Positions 34,372-40,482 of a stretch of 47,626 nt of DNA are shown in pieces; position 1 is the first letter of the stretch; every line of letters begins with the position of its first letter. The position numbers were made by a program, and so were the translations under genes. The DNA lies in NCBI GenBank assembly GCA_030612045.1, contig JAUWOP010000004.1, positions 1 to 47,626 on the forward strand, read 5' to 3'. Below the pieces are notes generated by a model. It worked only from the letters and a program-made list of their open reading frames with translations, made no database searches and had not been told where the DNA came from. This stretch comes from Chloroflexota bacterium. GTDB taxonomy: Bacteria > Chloroflexota > Dehalococcoidia > UBA2247 > JAUWOP01.

Positions 34372-34789
34372 AGCCGATGATGTAATGCGCGAGTGGCATG
34401 TTATTGATGCCTCAGGGAAAATTTTAGGCAGGCTGGCTGTTGAGGTAGCACGGCTACTTCGCGGTAAGCATAAGCCGATGTTTTCTCCTCATTTTGATGT
34501 GGGGGATTTTGTGGTGGTGATAAATGCTGAGAAGGTTCGGGTAACTGGCAAGAAAAAAGAGGAGAAGATATACTATCATCATTCTGGCTATCCAGGTGGA
34601 TTGAAAAGTATAACCTTTGCCAAGATGCAGGCAACTCACCCTACTAGAATAATTGAGTTAGCAGTGAAGGGTATGCTTCCACATAATAGTTTGGGACGTG
34701 CTGAGCGGAGGAGATTAAAGGTATATGCAGGTGGGGAACATCCACACCAAGCTCAGGTTTGCAATAGTCAGAGGGGAAGGTGCAGTTGA
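34352..34789 (+). CDS. rplM: Large ribosomal subunit protein uL13
   Basis: A 145-residue L13, an early 50S assembly protein. The start [27 protein letters not shown]-like region ([16 protein letters not shown]) and [13 protein letters not shown] are diagnostic. The conserved HPHQAQ is followed by an unusual tail CNSQRGRCS. It starts inside truA with GAGGAGGGGG as RBS. Confidence 0.96.
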   Translation: MKTYTPKADDVMREWHVIDASGKILGRLAVEVARLLRGKHKPMFSPHFDVGDFVVVINAEKVRVTGKKKEEKIYYHHSGYPGGLKSITFAKMQATHPTRIIELAVKGMLPHNSLGRAERRRLKVYAGGEHPHQAQVCNSQRGRCS

Positions 34790-34791
34790 AT

Positions 34792-35181
34792 ATGCAAGAG
34801 TATTTTTATGGAACTGGAAAAAGGAAGTGTGCCATAGCGAGGGTGAGGTTATACCCCGGTGATGGCGGTGTCATAATCAACGGGAAGTCTCTTGATGAGG
34901 CTTTCCCTTCTGTGATATTAGGCCGCACAGCCCTGGAACCTTTACGAGTTAGTAATATGGCCGATAAGTTTAATGTTGTGGTTAAAGTAGAAGGTGGAGG
35001 AGTCTCGGGGCAGGCTGGTGCTATACGGCATGGTATTGCTCGCGCCTTAGTGGTAAGTGATGAATCCATGAGACGCTTAATGCGACAATATGGCTTGCTC
35101 ACACGGGACTCCAGGATAAAAGAACGTAAGAAATATGGACTCAAGCGTGCTCGTAAGGCACCGCAGTATACTAAGAGATAG
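34792..35181 (+). CDS. rpsI: Small ribosomal subunit protein uS9
   Basis: A 129-residue S9 whose C-terminal tail reaches the P-site t[23 protein letters not shown] at the start, [14 protein letters not shown] in the middle and the terminal [12 protein letters not shown] are diagnostic. The ATG at 34792 is chosen (AGGGGAAGG upstream); a GTG four codons earlier is the alternative. It is the last gene of the long translation block. The T-rich spacer after it may contain a weak terminator. Confidence 0.96.
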   Translation: MQEYFYGTGKRKCAIARVRLYPGDGGVIINGKSLDEAFPSVILGRTALEPLRVSNMADKFNVVVKVEGGGVSGQAGAIRHGIARALVVSDESMRRLMRQYGLLTRDSRIKERKKYGLKRARKAPQYTKR

Positions 35182-35242
35182 ATTGTAGGGAAGACCCTTT
35201 CTAGTTTTTCTTCTCTCTTATCCTTATAACAGCAATAATCGT

Positions 35243-35283
35243 ACCTGTGGGAGTGGTCTCCTGACTGCTATTATTGCTTGCTA
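35243..35283. repeat. Truncated copy of the TGTAGGA repeat, cut by the IS
   Basis: ACCTGTGGGAGTGGTCTCCT followed by GACTGC matches the left half of the repeat at 14257-14326. Similarity stops near the left end of the insertion sequence at 35284, consistent with insertion of the IS into this repeat. Confidence 0.45.
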
Positions 35284-35309
35284 TGGGGTGCCTCCAGTTT
35301 TAGTACCAC

Positions 35310-36135
35310 CTACAATAAGAGACTTCCTGCTTTCTCCGCTGGTTGCTCAACCCCTTTTACCTGGTTCTCCTCGTAGTATCTTCTGGCGAAATCTGCCGGT
35401 GTCAGGTAGTCCAGAGAGCTGTGTGGTCGGTAGTTATTGTACTCTCCTCTCCAGGCTTCCACAATGACCTGTGCTTCCTTCCCGTTTCGGAATATCTCGT
35501 GATTCAGACATTCATCCCTCAGCTTATCATTAAAGCTCTCAATGTAGCCATTCTCCCATGGGCTGCCAAGGTTGATGAACAGAGTCTGACAACCAGAACT
35601 CTCTAACCACTGGCAAAGTGCCCTGGCTATAAACTCAGGTCTGTTGTCACTGCGGATATACTCTGGCAACTCCTCTGGTTAAGAATAACCACTCCATTAC
35701 TCGAGTGACTACTGAGGCTGGTATTGAAGGCGCAACCCTGATAGCTAAACATTCCCGAGTATACTTGTCGATGATGACTAGAATCCTGAGCTTCCCACCT
35801 CTTTCAGTCCTGTCCTCAACAAAGTCATAGCTTCAGACATGATTTGGATAGTCCGCTTTATTCACTATTCCTCCTGTTGGCCCCATTCTATGTCTCTTTG
35901 GTCTTCTCTGTGGTAACCCCAGTCCTTCCGATTTCCAGATACGATGGAGCCGCTTCTTATTTACTCTAAAGCCCTCCCGCCCAAGCAGCCCTGTAATCCT
36001 GCGGTAGCCATACCGGCTATGGTGACCTGGCCAGCTCATGTATCCTCTTAACCAGCCCCACTTCATCCCATCGCTTCCTAGCGACATATCTCACCACAGA
36101 CCTTGACACTCCCCTCCAAACTTGCACAGGCATGT
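35310..36135 (-). pseudogene. IS3-family transposase orfB (DDE integrase), broken
   Basis: Fragments in several frames together give an IS3 OrfB: RKRWDEVGLVKRIHELAR, HHSRYGYRRITGLLGREG, PNHV-stop-SYDFVEDRTERGGK, then PEYIRSDNRPEFIARALCQW, GSPWENGYIESFNDKLRDEC and RPHSSLDYLTPADFARR. The DDE residues lie in YDFVED, RSDNRPEF and ENGYIESF. Lesions seen: an extra base near 36019-36030, a TGA replacing the expected Trp codon at 35833-35835, and an extra base near 35665-35672. It cannot make a functional enzyme without repair. The upstream limit is approximate. Confidence 0.85.
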
Positions 36136-36147
36136 CGCTGGGAGCAC

Positions 36148-36463
36148 TTACTCCCCCCTATCAGATACTTCACTGTTGATCTTCTGACAAGAGGGCTTAC
36201 CATTTTTTGAGTTGATTTCCTTAAGCAGCTCATTATCCAATGCCTGCTGGGCCACTATCCGCTTCAGCCTGGCGTTTTCCTCCTCCAGTGCTTTCAAGCG
36301 TTTGAGCTCAGAAAGGGTCATCCCGCCATACTTGCTCTTCCAGCGATGGATGGTGGCCGGTGAAAACTCCATGCTCCCGGGCAGCATCAACCACTGGACA
36401 ACCATCATCAACCTCCTTGAGAATACGGAATATCTGCGCCTCCGAATGCCTTCTTGTTTTCAC
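36148..36463 (-). pseudogene. IS3-family transposase orfA (helix-turn-helix), frameshifted
   Basis: A GTG at 36463 with AGGAGG upstream starts MKTRRHSEAQIFRILKEVDD and continues to AAREHG. The reading frame then shifts: removing one T from the TTTT run (AAAA at 36363-36366 on the plus strand) restores VSPATIHRWKSKYGGM and the coiled-coil LKRLKALEEENARLKRIVAQ. These are the HTH and leucine-zipper parts of IS3 OrfA. Confidence 0.82.
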
Positions 36464-36629
36464 GATAACCCTCCTGTATTTATTCTACAGGAGTCTCGCA
36501 TTCAATGTGGACCTAATTTCTGGGGGCAGGCCAGTTAGCCGACAACTCAGAATGAGAAAGACGATTTCGTGTTGACTTGAGTAGAACATATGTGCTAATC
36601 TGAGATTGTCGCAATAGGAGGCACACGCA

Positions 36630-37973
36630 GTGTTGAATGATACATTCCCTCAGAACCTTGCACAGCAGGACAATGCCCGCATGACGAAATACAAGACCAA
36701 CCTTGACTTCTACCACGGTCAGCAGTGGCAGGGGCAGTCCCGGGAAAGAAGGCTTACCTTTAACTACGCCAGGACTGTCATTGACAAGACTACTTCATAC
36801 TTAATGAGCAGTGTTACACCCACAGTTACACCCTTAGACGATTCCCCCGAGGAGAAGGCACGAGCGCAGCGCTGTGAGTTTCTTATCCAGCAAATCTATT
36901 ACGATAACGACCTTGACCTCTTAGACTTCGATTCGGAGATTGATTGCTCAGTCCTTGGTGACGGCTGCTTTAAGGTGATTTGGGATTCAGTCCGAGGCAA
37001 GGTCAAAGTTACCGCTCCAGATATCCAGGGGATATACGCTTGGTGGAGTGAGGGGGATATGTCCGACATCACCAGGGTAGCCAGCCGATACACAGTCAAG
37101 AGCCCAGAGTCAGGAGTCACGAGTCAGTGGAAGAGTGGGGGACTCCAGACTATCGTAGAGGACTGGACACCAGAGACCTTTGACCTCTACCAGGACAATG
37201 TCAGGGTGTCCCACCAGGCTAACCCCTACGGCTTCATTCCCTTCGTTATCTACCCCAACATCAGAGAGCCTAAAGACTTCTGGGGCACTTCGGATATTAT
37301 CCCCTTAATCGAGCCACAGCGTGAGCTGAACCGTGCTATATCCCAGCTTTCCAGGATACTGGAGGTATCAGGCAACCCGATAGCCGTCCTTGAGAATGTA
37401 GAGCAGTCAGGCGACATCGCAGTTAAGCCAGGCGCAGTATGGAATATACCCGAGGACGCTAAGGCATACTTGCTTGACTTACTCCAGGGGGGAGGGGTCA
37501 GGCTTCACTTAGAATACATAGATGTTATCTACAGAACCATCCACGACATGGGAGAGACACCCAGGGCAGCCTTTGGAGGCACGGATAGAGACCTCTCCGG
37601 AGCAGCATTACAGATTGAGATGTATTCCCTATTGCAGAAGGTGAGGCGCAAGAGACTCATTCGCTCCGTGGTATATAGGAAGCGCATGGAGATGATGATG
37701 AACCTTCTAAAGATTTACCGTGAAGAGCACTGGAAAAGCTACGAGGGAACGGAGGAGCTACAGCCACATGTGGTTTGGGGAGATGTCCTTCCAGCCGATG
37801 TCCTGCGCAACGCCCAGGCAGAGCAGCTACTTATCCAGGCAGGCGTTCACAGCCACAGACGAGCCATGACAGAGATGGGTATCATCAACCCCGATGACGA
37901 ATTTAATCAGTGGCTTGAGGAAGACAGAGCTATCAGAGAAATGAGAGAGGAGGTAAAGAAAAGTGAGCAATGA
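36630..37973 (+). CDS. Phage-type portal protein
   Basis: A 447-residue protein with the hallmarks of SPP1/gp6-type portals: an N-terminal helical start ending YHGQQWQG, NYARTVIDKTTSYLMSSVTP near 46-65, a beta-rich wing, ending a clip/stem region GTSDIIPLIEPQRELNRAIS, then a crown-like helical C-terminus with the acidic RAIREMREEVKKSEQ. Portals form the dodecameric DNA entry ring of tailed phages. GTG start with ATAGGAGG upstream, 97 bases after the IS end. Length is normal and the frame intact. In-frame at 37105-37146 a GAGTCAGGAGTC-like tract resembles host intergenic repeats. No terminase gene lies upstream: the IS and rpsI do. Confidence 0.78.
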   Translation: MLNDTFPQNLAQQDNARMTKYKTNLDFYHGQQWQGQSRERRLTFNYARTVIDKTTSYLMSSVTPTVTPLDDSPEEKARAQRCEFLIQQIYYDNDLDLLDFDSEIDCSVLGDGCFKVIWDSVRGKVKVTAPDIQGIYAWWSEGDMSDITRVASRYTVKSPESGVTSQWKSGGLQTIVEDWTPETFDLYQDNVRVSHQANPYGFIPFVIYPNIREPKDFWGTSDIIPLIEPQRELNRAISQLSRILEVSGNPIAVLENVEQSGDIAVKPGAVWNIPEDAKAYLLDLLQGGGVRLHLEYIDVIYRTIHDMGETPRAAFGGTDRDLSGAALQIEMYSLLQKVRRKRLIRSVVYRKRMEMMMNLLKIYREEHWKSYEGTEELQPHVVWGDVLPADVLRNAQAEQLLIQAGVHSHRRAMTEMGIINPDDEFNQWLEEDRAIREMREEVKKSEQ

Positions 37974-38160
37974 TACAGGGAGAGGCACAAGGTTACAACC
38001 CATGACCATTGAGCACCGTAGTAAAGTCAATGTCTATATTACCGTGTCGGAGGCAGCCACCCATCAGGATATTGGCGTTATCGCTTGGCACACCGACGCA
38101 TTAGCCAGGCGAGGCTATGATGTAGAGTGCCACTACAACCAGAAAGACAACAATGCTTAA
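37963..38160 (+). CDS. Small hypothetical protein, beta-alpha-beta like
   Basis: A 65-residue protein starting at GTG, overlapping the portal stop by 11 bases, with GGAGG ten bases upstream inside the portal gene. The core KVNVYITVSEAATHQDIGVI followed by HTDALARRGYDVECHY suggests strand-helix-strand. It resembles the 59-residue product at 38696-38875 (H-x3-L-x3-GY-x-V), so the two may be paralogues. I recognise no family. An ATG at 38002 is an alternative start that would still keep the core. Confidence 0.6.
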   Translation: MSNDTGRGTRLQPMTIEHRSKVNVYITVSEAATHQDIGVIAWHTDALARRGYDVECHYNQKDNNA

Positions 38161-38228
38161 CGAAGGTAAATAGACCGAAGGAAGGGAATATCCTTTAGTC
38201 TAATAACATAAAACGAAAGGAGGTATAG

Positions 38229-38408
38229 ATGTTTAAATGCGAGAGATGCGGAAAGGTGGCAAAACGGCGAAAGCAAGCAGGGTTTGACCTTTGCTCAGCT
38301 TGCCACAAGGAAGCCCTAGCAGAACAAGGGCAGCTCTGGAAAGATATAGCACAGTATTACCATGACCAGGGAGCACATCTCTGTATGGTAACCATGCAGA
38401 GCAAGTAA
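38229..38408 (+). CDS. Small zinc-ribbon protein
   Basis: A 59-residue protein read from the sequence: MFKCERCGKVAKRRKQ at the start, then LCSACHKEALAEQG and a tail ending CMVTMQSK. Two CxxC pairs (residues 4/7 and 22/25) suggest one zinc site. AAAGGAGGTATAG precedes the ATG, a strong RBS. It lies in the phage-like cassette, where such small ribbons are common; the function is unknown. Confidence 0.7.
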   Translation: MFKCERCGKVAKRRKQAGFDLCSACHKEALAEQGQLWKDIAQYYHDQGAHLCMVTMQSK

Positions 38409-38447
38409 AGGAGACTTAGGACTTAGGAGAAGGAGGTATAGAGCAAG

Positions 38448-38699
38448 ATGGAGGAAGTAACCAGGGCATCAGTAACCATTGAGGAAATCAGCGACTTCAA
38501 GGCGACAATCCAGAGGAACAAAGACGGCGACCTTATCACCAGGGTGAGCTTCGACACCAAAGACAACCCCGCCACAGTAGCCAGCCTATTCAGGCTACGA
38601 GGAGCAGGGCTTATAACCGCCACATTCACAAGCCCACAGCTACAGCTTAATATGGCAGACAGCAAGGGAAACCACCAGGCAGAGGAGGTAATAGCATGA
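38448..38699 (+). CDS. Hypothetical cassette protein (83 aa)
   Basis: An acidic, strand-rich 83-residue protein (TRASVTIEEISDFKATIQRN near 5-24, RLRGAGLITATFTSPQLQLN near 49-68). The ATG has AAGGAGGTATAG upstream, in the same style as the gene before. Its TGA overlaps the ATG of the next gene (ATGA). I do not recognise the family. The upstream 39 bases include a GACTTAGGACTTAGGA tract like the one at 2963-2990. Confidence 0.65.
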   Translation: MEEVTRASVTIEEISDFKATIQRNKDGDLITRVSFDTKDNPATVASLFRLRGAGLITATFTSPQLQLNMADSKGNHQAEEVIA

Positions 38700-38875
38700 G
38701 TCAGAACGAGCCGAAGATTAGAATAATCATGTCCAATGTCCAGACCCCAGAAGAGCGAGCGCCTATCCTGCAGCACGCCGAGGAGCTCAGGGAGCAGGGA
38801 TACAAGGTCATTGTCAACTTCATAGCCAACGAAGACGCAGCCAGTATCCTCACCGCTCCACGGTGGGCAGCATGA
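38696..38875 (+). CDS. Small hypothetical protein (59 aa), beta-alpha-beta like
   Basis: Read directly: the product starts MSQNEPKIRIIMSNVQTPEE and continues with LQHAEELREQGYKVIVNFIA, ending PRWAA. It overlaps both neighbours by ATGA junctions, so it is translationally coupled with each. The pattern resembles the product at 37963-38160. No known family is recognised. The coupling makes a real gene likely in spite of its size. Confidence 0.62.
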   Translation: MSQNEPKIRIIMSNVQTPEERAPILQHAEELREQGYKVIVNFIANEDAASILTAPRWAA

Positions 38876-39183
38876 GACCAGGGTATACCAGCGCAGACAG
38901 AAAGCCTGACAGGCTAGGCAGAACGCACCGCTTCCCCGCAGGCTTCGACCAGCTTTGCGCAGTGATGGAGCAGTGCAGCGAGGAGCCGGGAGGGTGCCAG
39001 GCGTGTTCAGTTCGGGCAGAATGTGAAGCATGGTTTGGACACTATGCCTGTAGTAATGCTAGTGAGCTTAACATTGGGAAAAGCCAGGCGAAACGATGGA
39101 GCCAGGCTAATCACGAGTTCGAGGAAATCAGGAAGAGGAAGAATATTCACCTCTTTGCCCGCGCCTACGAGAAGGGAGGGTAA
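38872..39183 (+). CDS. Cysteine-cluster protein of unknown function
   Basis: 103 residues from the ATG at 38872, coupled to the previous gene by ATGA. Cysteines at 29, 35, 42, 45, 51 and 60; the stretch CQACSVRAECEAWF (42-55) has the C-x2-C-x5-C spacing and the xVRxEC context seen in WhiB-like iron-sulfur proteins, though the WhiB glycine-rich GVWGG turn is absent. The C-terminus is basic and helical (KSQAKRWSQANHEFEEIRKR). It may bind iron-sulfur or zinc and possibly DNA. Family assignment is open. Confidence 0.65.
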   Translation: MRPGYTSADRKPDRLGRTHRFPAGFDQLCAVMEQCSEEPGGCQACSVRAECEAWFGHYACSNASELNIGKSQAKRWSQANHEFEEIRKRKNIHLFARAYEKGG

Positions 39184-39203
39184 CCAATGAGTAAGCAGTC
39201 ATT

Positions 39204-39290
39204 GAGTTATAGAGTTCATAGAGTTGGGGAAGGGTGGGGAACTCAACAAACTCAACAAACTCAACAAACTCAACAAACTCAGCCACCCCA
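39204..39290. repeat. GAGTT / CTCAACAAA composite repeat, copy 1
   Basis: GAGTTATAGAGTTCATAGAG units on the left, then GGGGAAGGGTGGGG, then four tandem 9-base CTCAACAAA units. The left and right parts are imperfect inverted complements. It lies between the cysteine-cluster gene and the scaffold-like gene. Confidence 0.85.
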
Positions 39291-39362
39291 GTCACCCACC
39301 TTGACAGCTAGTAGTATAATATGTAAACAAGCAAACAATCTATGAGGAAAGGAGCAAGCAAA

Positions 39363-39866
39363 ATGCCAGAAGAAATAGTCGAAACAAGCAAAAGCACCGC
39401 AGAAGAGCAAACAGTTGAACAGAAGCTGGAGAAGGCTAATACCCGCATTGCAGAGCTTGAAAACCAGAGCGAATCCCTTAAACTAGCCACGGCAGACATC
39501 GATACAATGAGGCTTGCAGAGCAGGCATCGCAAGCAGAAAGCAACCGCTTACAGCAAGCACTTGCGGACACGGTGTCAGGCTATCGAACGCTTGTTACCA
39601 GCCAGCGTCCCGAGATACCAGCCGAGCTTATCCAGGGAAACTCCATCGAGGAAATCACGGCGTCACTGGAAAAGGCTAACGCCATCGTGGAGCATGTTAA
39701 ACAGCATTTCCCGATACCTCCTTCTGGAGTAAACGGCGACAAAGGAGCGGACGCTGTCACCGCTCCCGCCGTTCCTCCAGGCGCACCAGGGAGAGCATCC
39801 CCAGATACCGCAGGCTTGCCAGCCATCGAGAAGATAAAGTTCGGCGTGGCAAACCCAACGGTGTAA
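39363..39866 (+). CDS. Coiled-coil protein, scaffold-like
   Basis: 167 residues from the ATG at 39363 (AGGAAAGGAGC upstream; an in-frame ATG at 39342 is less well placed). A long charged coiled coil covers about residues 14-70 (EEQTVEQKLEKANTRIAELE), followed by a helical segment (GNSIEEITASLEKANAIVEH) and a Pro/Gly/Ala-rich tail ending IEKIKFGVANPTV. An acidic, helical, tail-rich protein between portal and adaptor is typical of phage scaffold or capsid-assembly proteins. The call depends on position and composition, not on a recognised domain. Confidence 0.55.
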   Translation: MPEEIVETSKSTAEEQTVEQKLEKANTRIAELENQSESLKLATADIDTMRLAEQASQAESNRLQQALADTVSGYRTLVTSQRPEIPAELIQGNSIEEITASLEKANAIVEHVKQHFPIPPSGVNGDKGADAVTAPAVPPGAPGRASPDTAGLPAIEKIKFGVANPTV

Positions 39867-39912
39867 AAGAGAAAAGAGAGAAAGAAAGAACCAAAGAAAG
39901 AGAGTAAAGAGA

Positions 39913-39997
39913 GATGATGATGCAGAGGGGCGGGGGTCCCGGGGTACCAGAGTATATATTAATACTAAGCTTAGTCTTTATACCTTGCATCATCATC
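39913..39997. other. Long-range stem-loop with nested palindromes
   Basis: GATGATGATGCA (39913-39924) is exactly complementary to TGCATCATCATC (39986-39997). The enclosed 61 bases contain a GC-rich GGGTCCCGGGG stretch and two palindromic segments, AGTATATATTAATACT and ACTAAGCTTAGT. It could be a structured RNA, a terminator-like element or a recombination site. Confidence 0.55.
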
Positions 39998-40032
39998 GAA
40001 AGATAGAGGGGTACTAGGGGGAAAGGAAACCA

Positions 40033-40157
40033 AGTTCATAGAGTTATAGAGTTCATGGAGTTATAGAGTTCCCCCCTCTGTCATTGCGAGGAGCGTAGCA
40101 ACGAAGCAATCTCGGTGGGGTGGGGAACTCAACAAACTCAACAAACTCAACAAACTC
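40033..40157. repeat. GAGTT / ATTGCGAGG / CTCAACAAA composite repeat, copy 2
   Basis: Order: GAGTTCATA-type units, CCCCCCTCTG, an ATTGCGAGGAGCGTAGCAAC element (40079-40120), then three CTCAACAAA units. It matches copy 3 closely and in the same orientation. Confidence 0.85.
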
Positions 40158-40206
40158 GCAGCATTCGTTTCCCGGAAAAAAACTGAGAGAGGCAGGACAG
40201 CAATCA

Positions 40207-40296
40207 GTGGTCAACATTATTTGGGGAATCACTACCGTAATCACAGGAGCAGCACTACTCTTTATACTCGAGCTAATAATTAGAAGAGGAGCCTAA
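40207..40296 (+). CDS. Possible 29-residue membrane peptide
   Basis: A GTG-initiated ORF encoding VVNIIWGITTVITGAALL followed by FILELIIRRGA: one hydrophobic helix ending in a basic tail, as in very small holin-like or toxin-like peptides. A loose GAGAGAGGCAGGAC lies upstream. It sits between two composite repeats. There is no family evidence. Confidence 0.3.
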   Translation: MVNIIWGITTVITGAALLFILELIIRRGA

Positions 40297-40298
40297 CA

Positions 40299-40456
40299 GT
40301 TGATAGAGTTATAGAGTTCATGGAGTTCATAGAGTTATAGAGTTCCCACCTCTGTCATTGCGAGGCTTTTCCCCTCTGTCATTGCGAGGAGCGTAGCAAC
40401 GAAGCAATCTCGGTGAGGTGGGGAACTCAACAAACTCAACAAACTCAACAAACTCA
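40299..40456. repeat. GAGTT / ATTGCGAGG / CTCAACAAA composite repeat, copy 3
   Basis: Same order as copy 2 but with an added partial duplication of TCTGTCATTGCGAGG (about 40351-40380) before the full ATTGCGAGGAGCG element (40378-40420). It ends 27 bases before the adaptor-like gene. Confidence 0.85.
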
Positions 40457-40482
40457 AGGAACTAAAGAGGAGGTCATAAGCC

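Larger units (their letters stand above)
35284..36533 (-). mobile_element. Degenerate IS3-family insertion sequence
   Basis: About 1,250 bases. The left end (TGGGGTGCCTCCAG...) resembles the inverted right end (read on the minus strand TGGCCTGCCCCCAG...), with matching GAGAC further in, so these are the terminal inverted repeats. Transposase orfA and orfB remain recognisable on the minus strand but both are broken. No convincing target duplication is seen: the flanks are CTA on the left and GTT on the right. It separates the ribosomal block from the phage-like cassette. Confidence 0.85.
39867..40482. other. 616-base repeat-filled gap where a capsid gene would be expected
   Basis: Between the scaffold-like and adaptor-like genes there is no ORF of useful size. 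The gap holds a stem-loop (39913-39997), two composite repeats (40033-40157 and 40299-40456) and a 29-codon membrane-peptide ORF (40207-40296). In tailed-phage head modules the major capsid gene normally lies here. Confidence 0.7.

Noticed and set aside
35833-35835. TGA decoded as tryptophan in the transposase
   Set aside because: The same pseudogene has independent frameshifts, and TGA works as a normal stop in several core genes here (for example rpoA and rpsE).
39301-39320. TTGACA and TATAAT as a promoter for the scaffold-like gene
   Set aside because: The hexamers are only 8 bases apart, far below the usable 16-18.
39204-40456. CRISPR-like array from the CTCAACAAA repeats
   Set aside because: The units are 9 bases in direct tandem with no spacers, and no cas genes are nearby.
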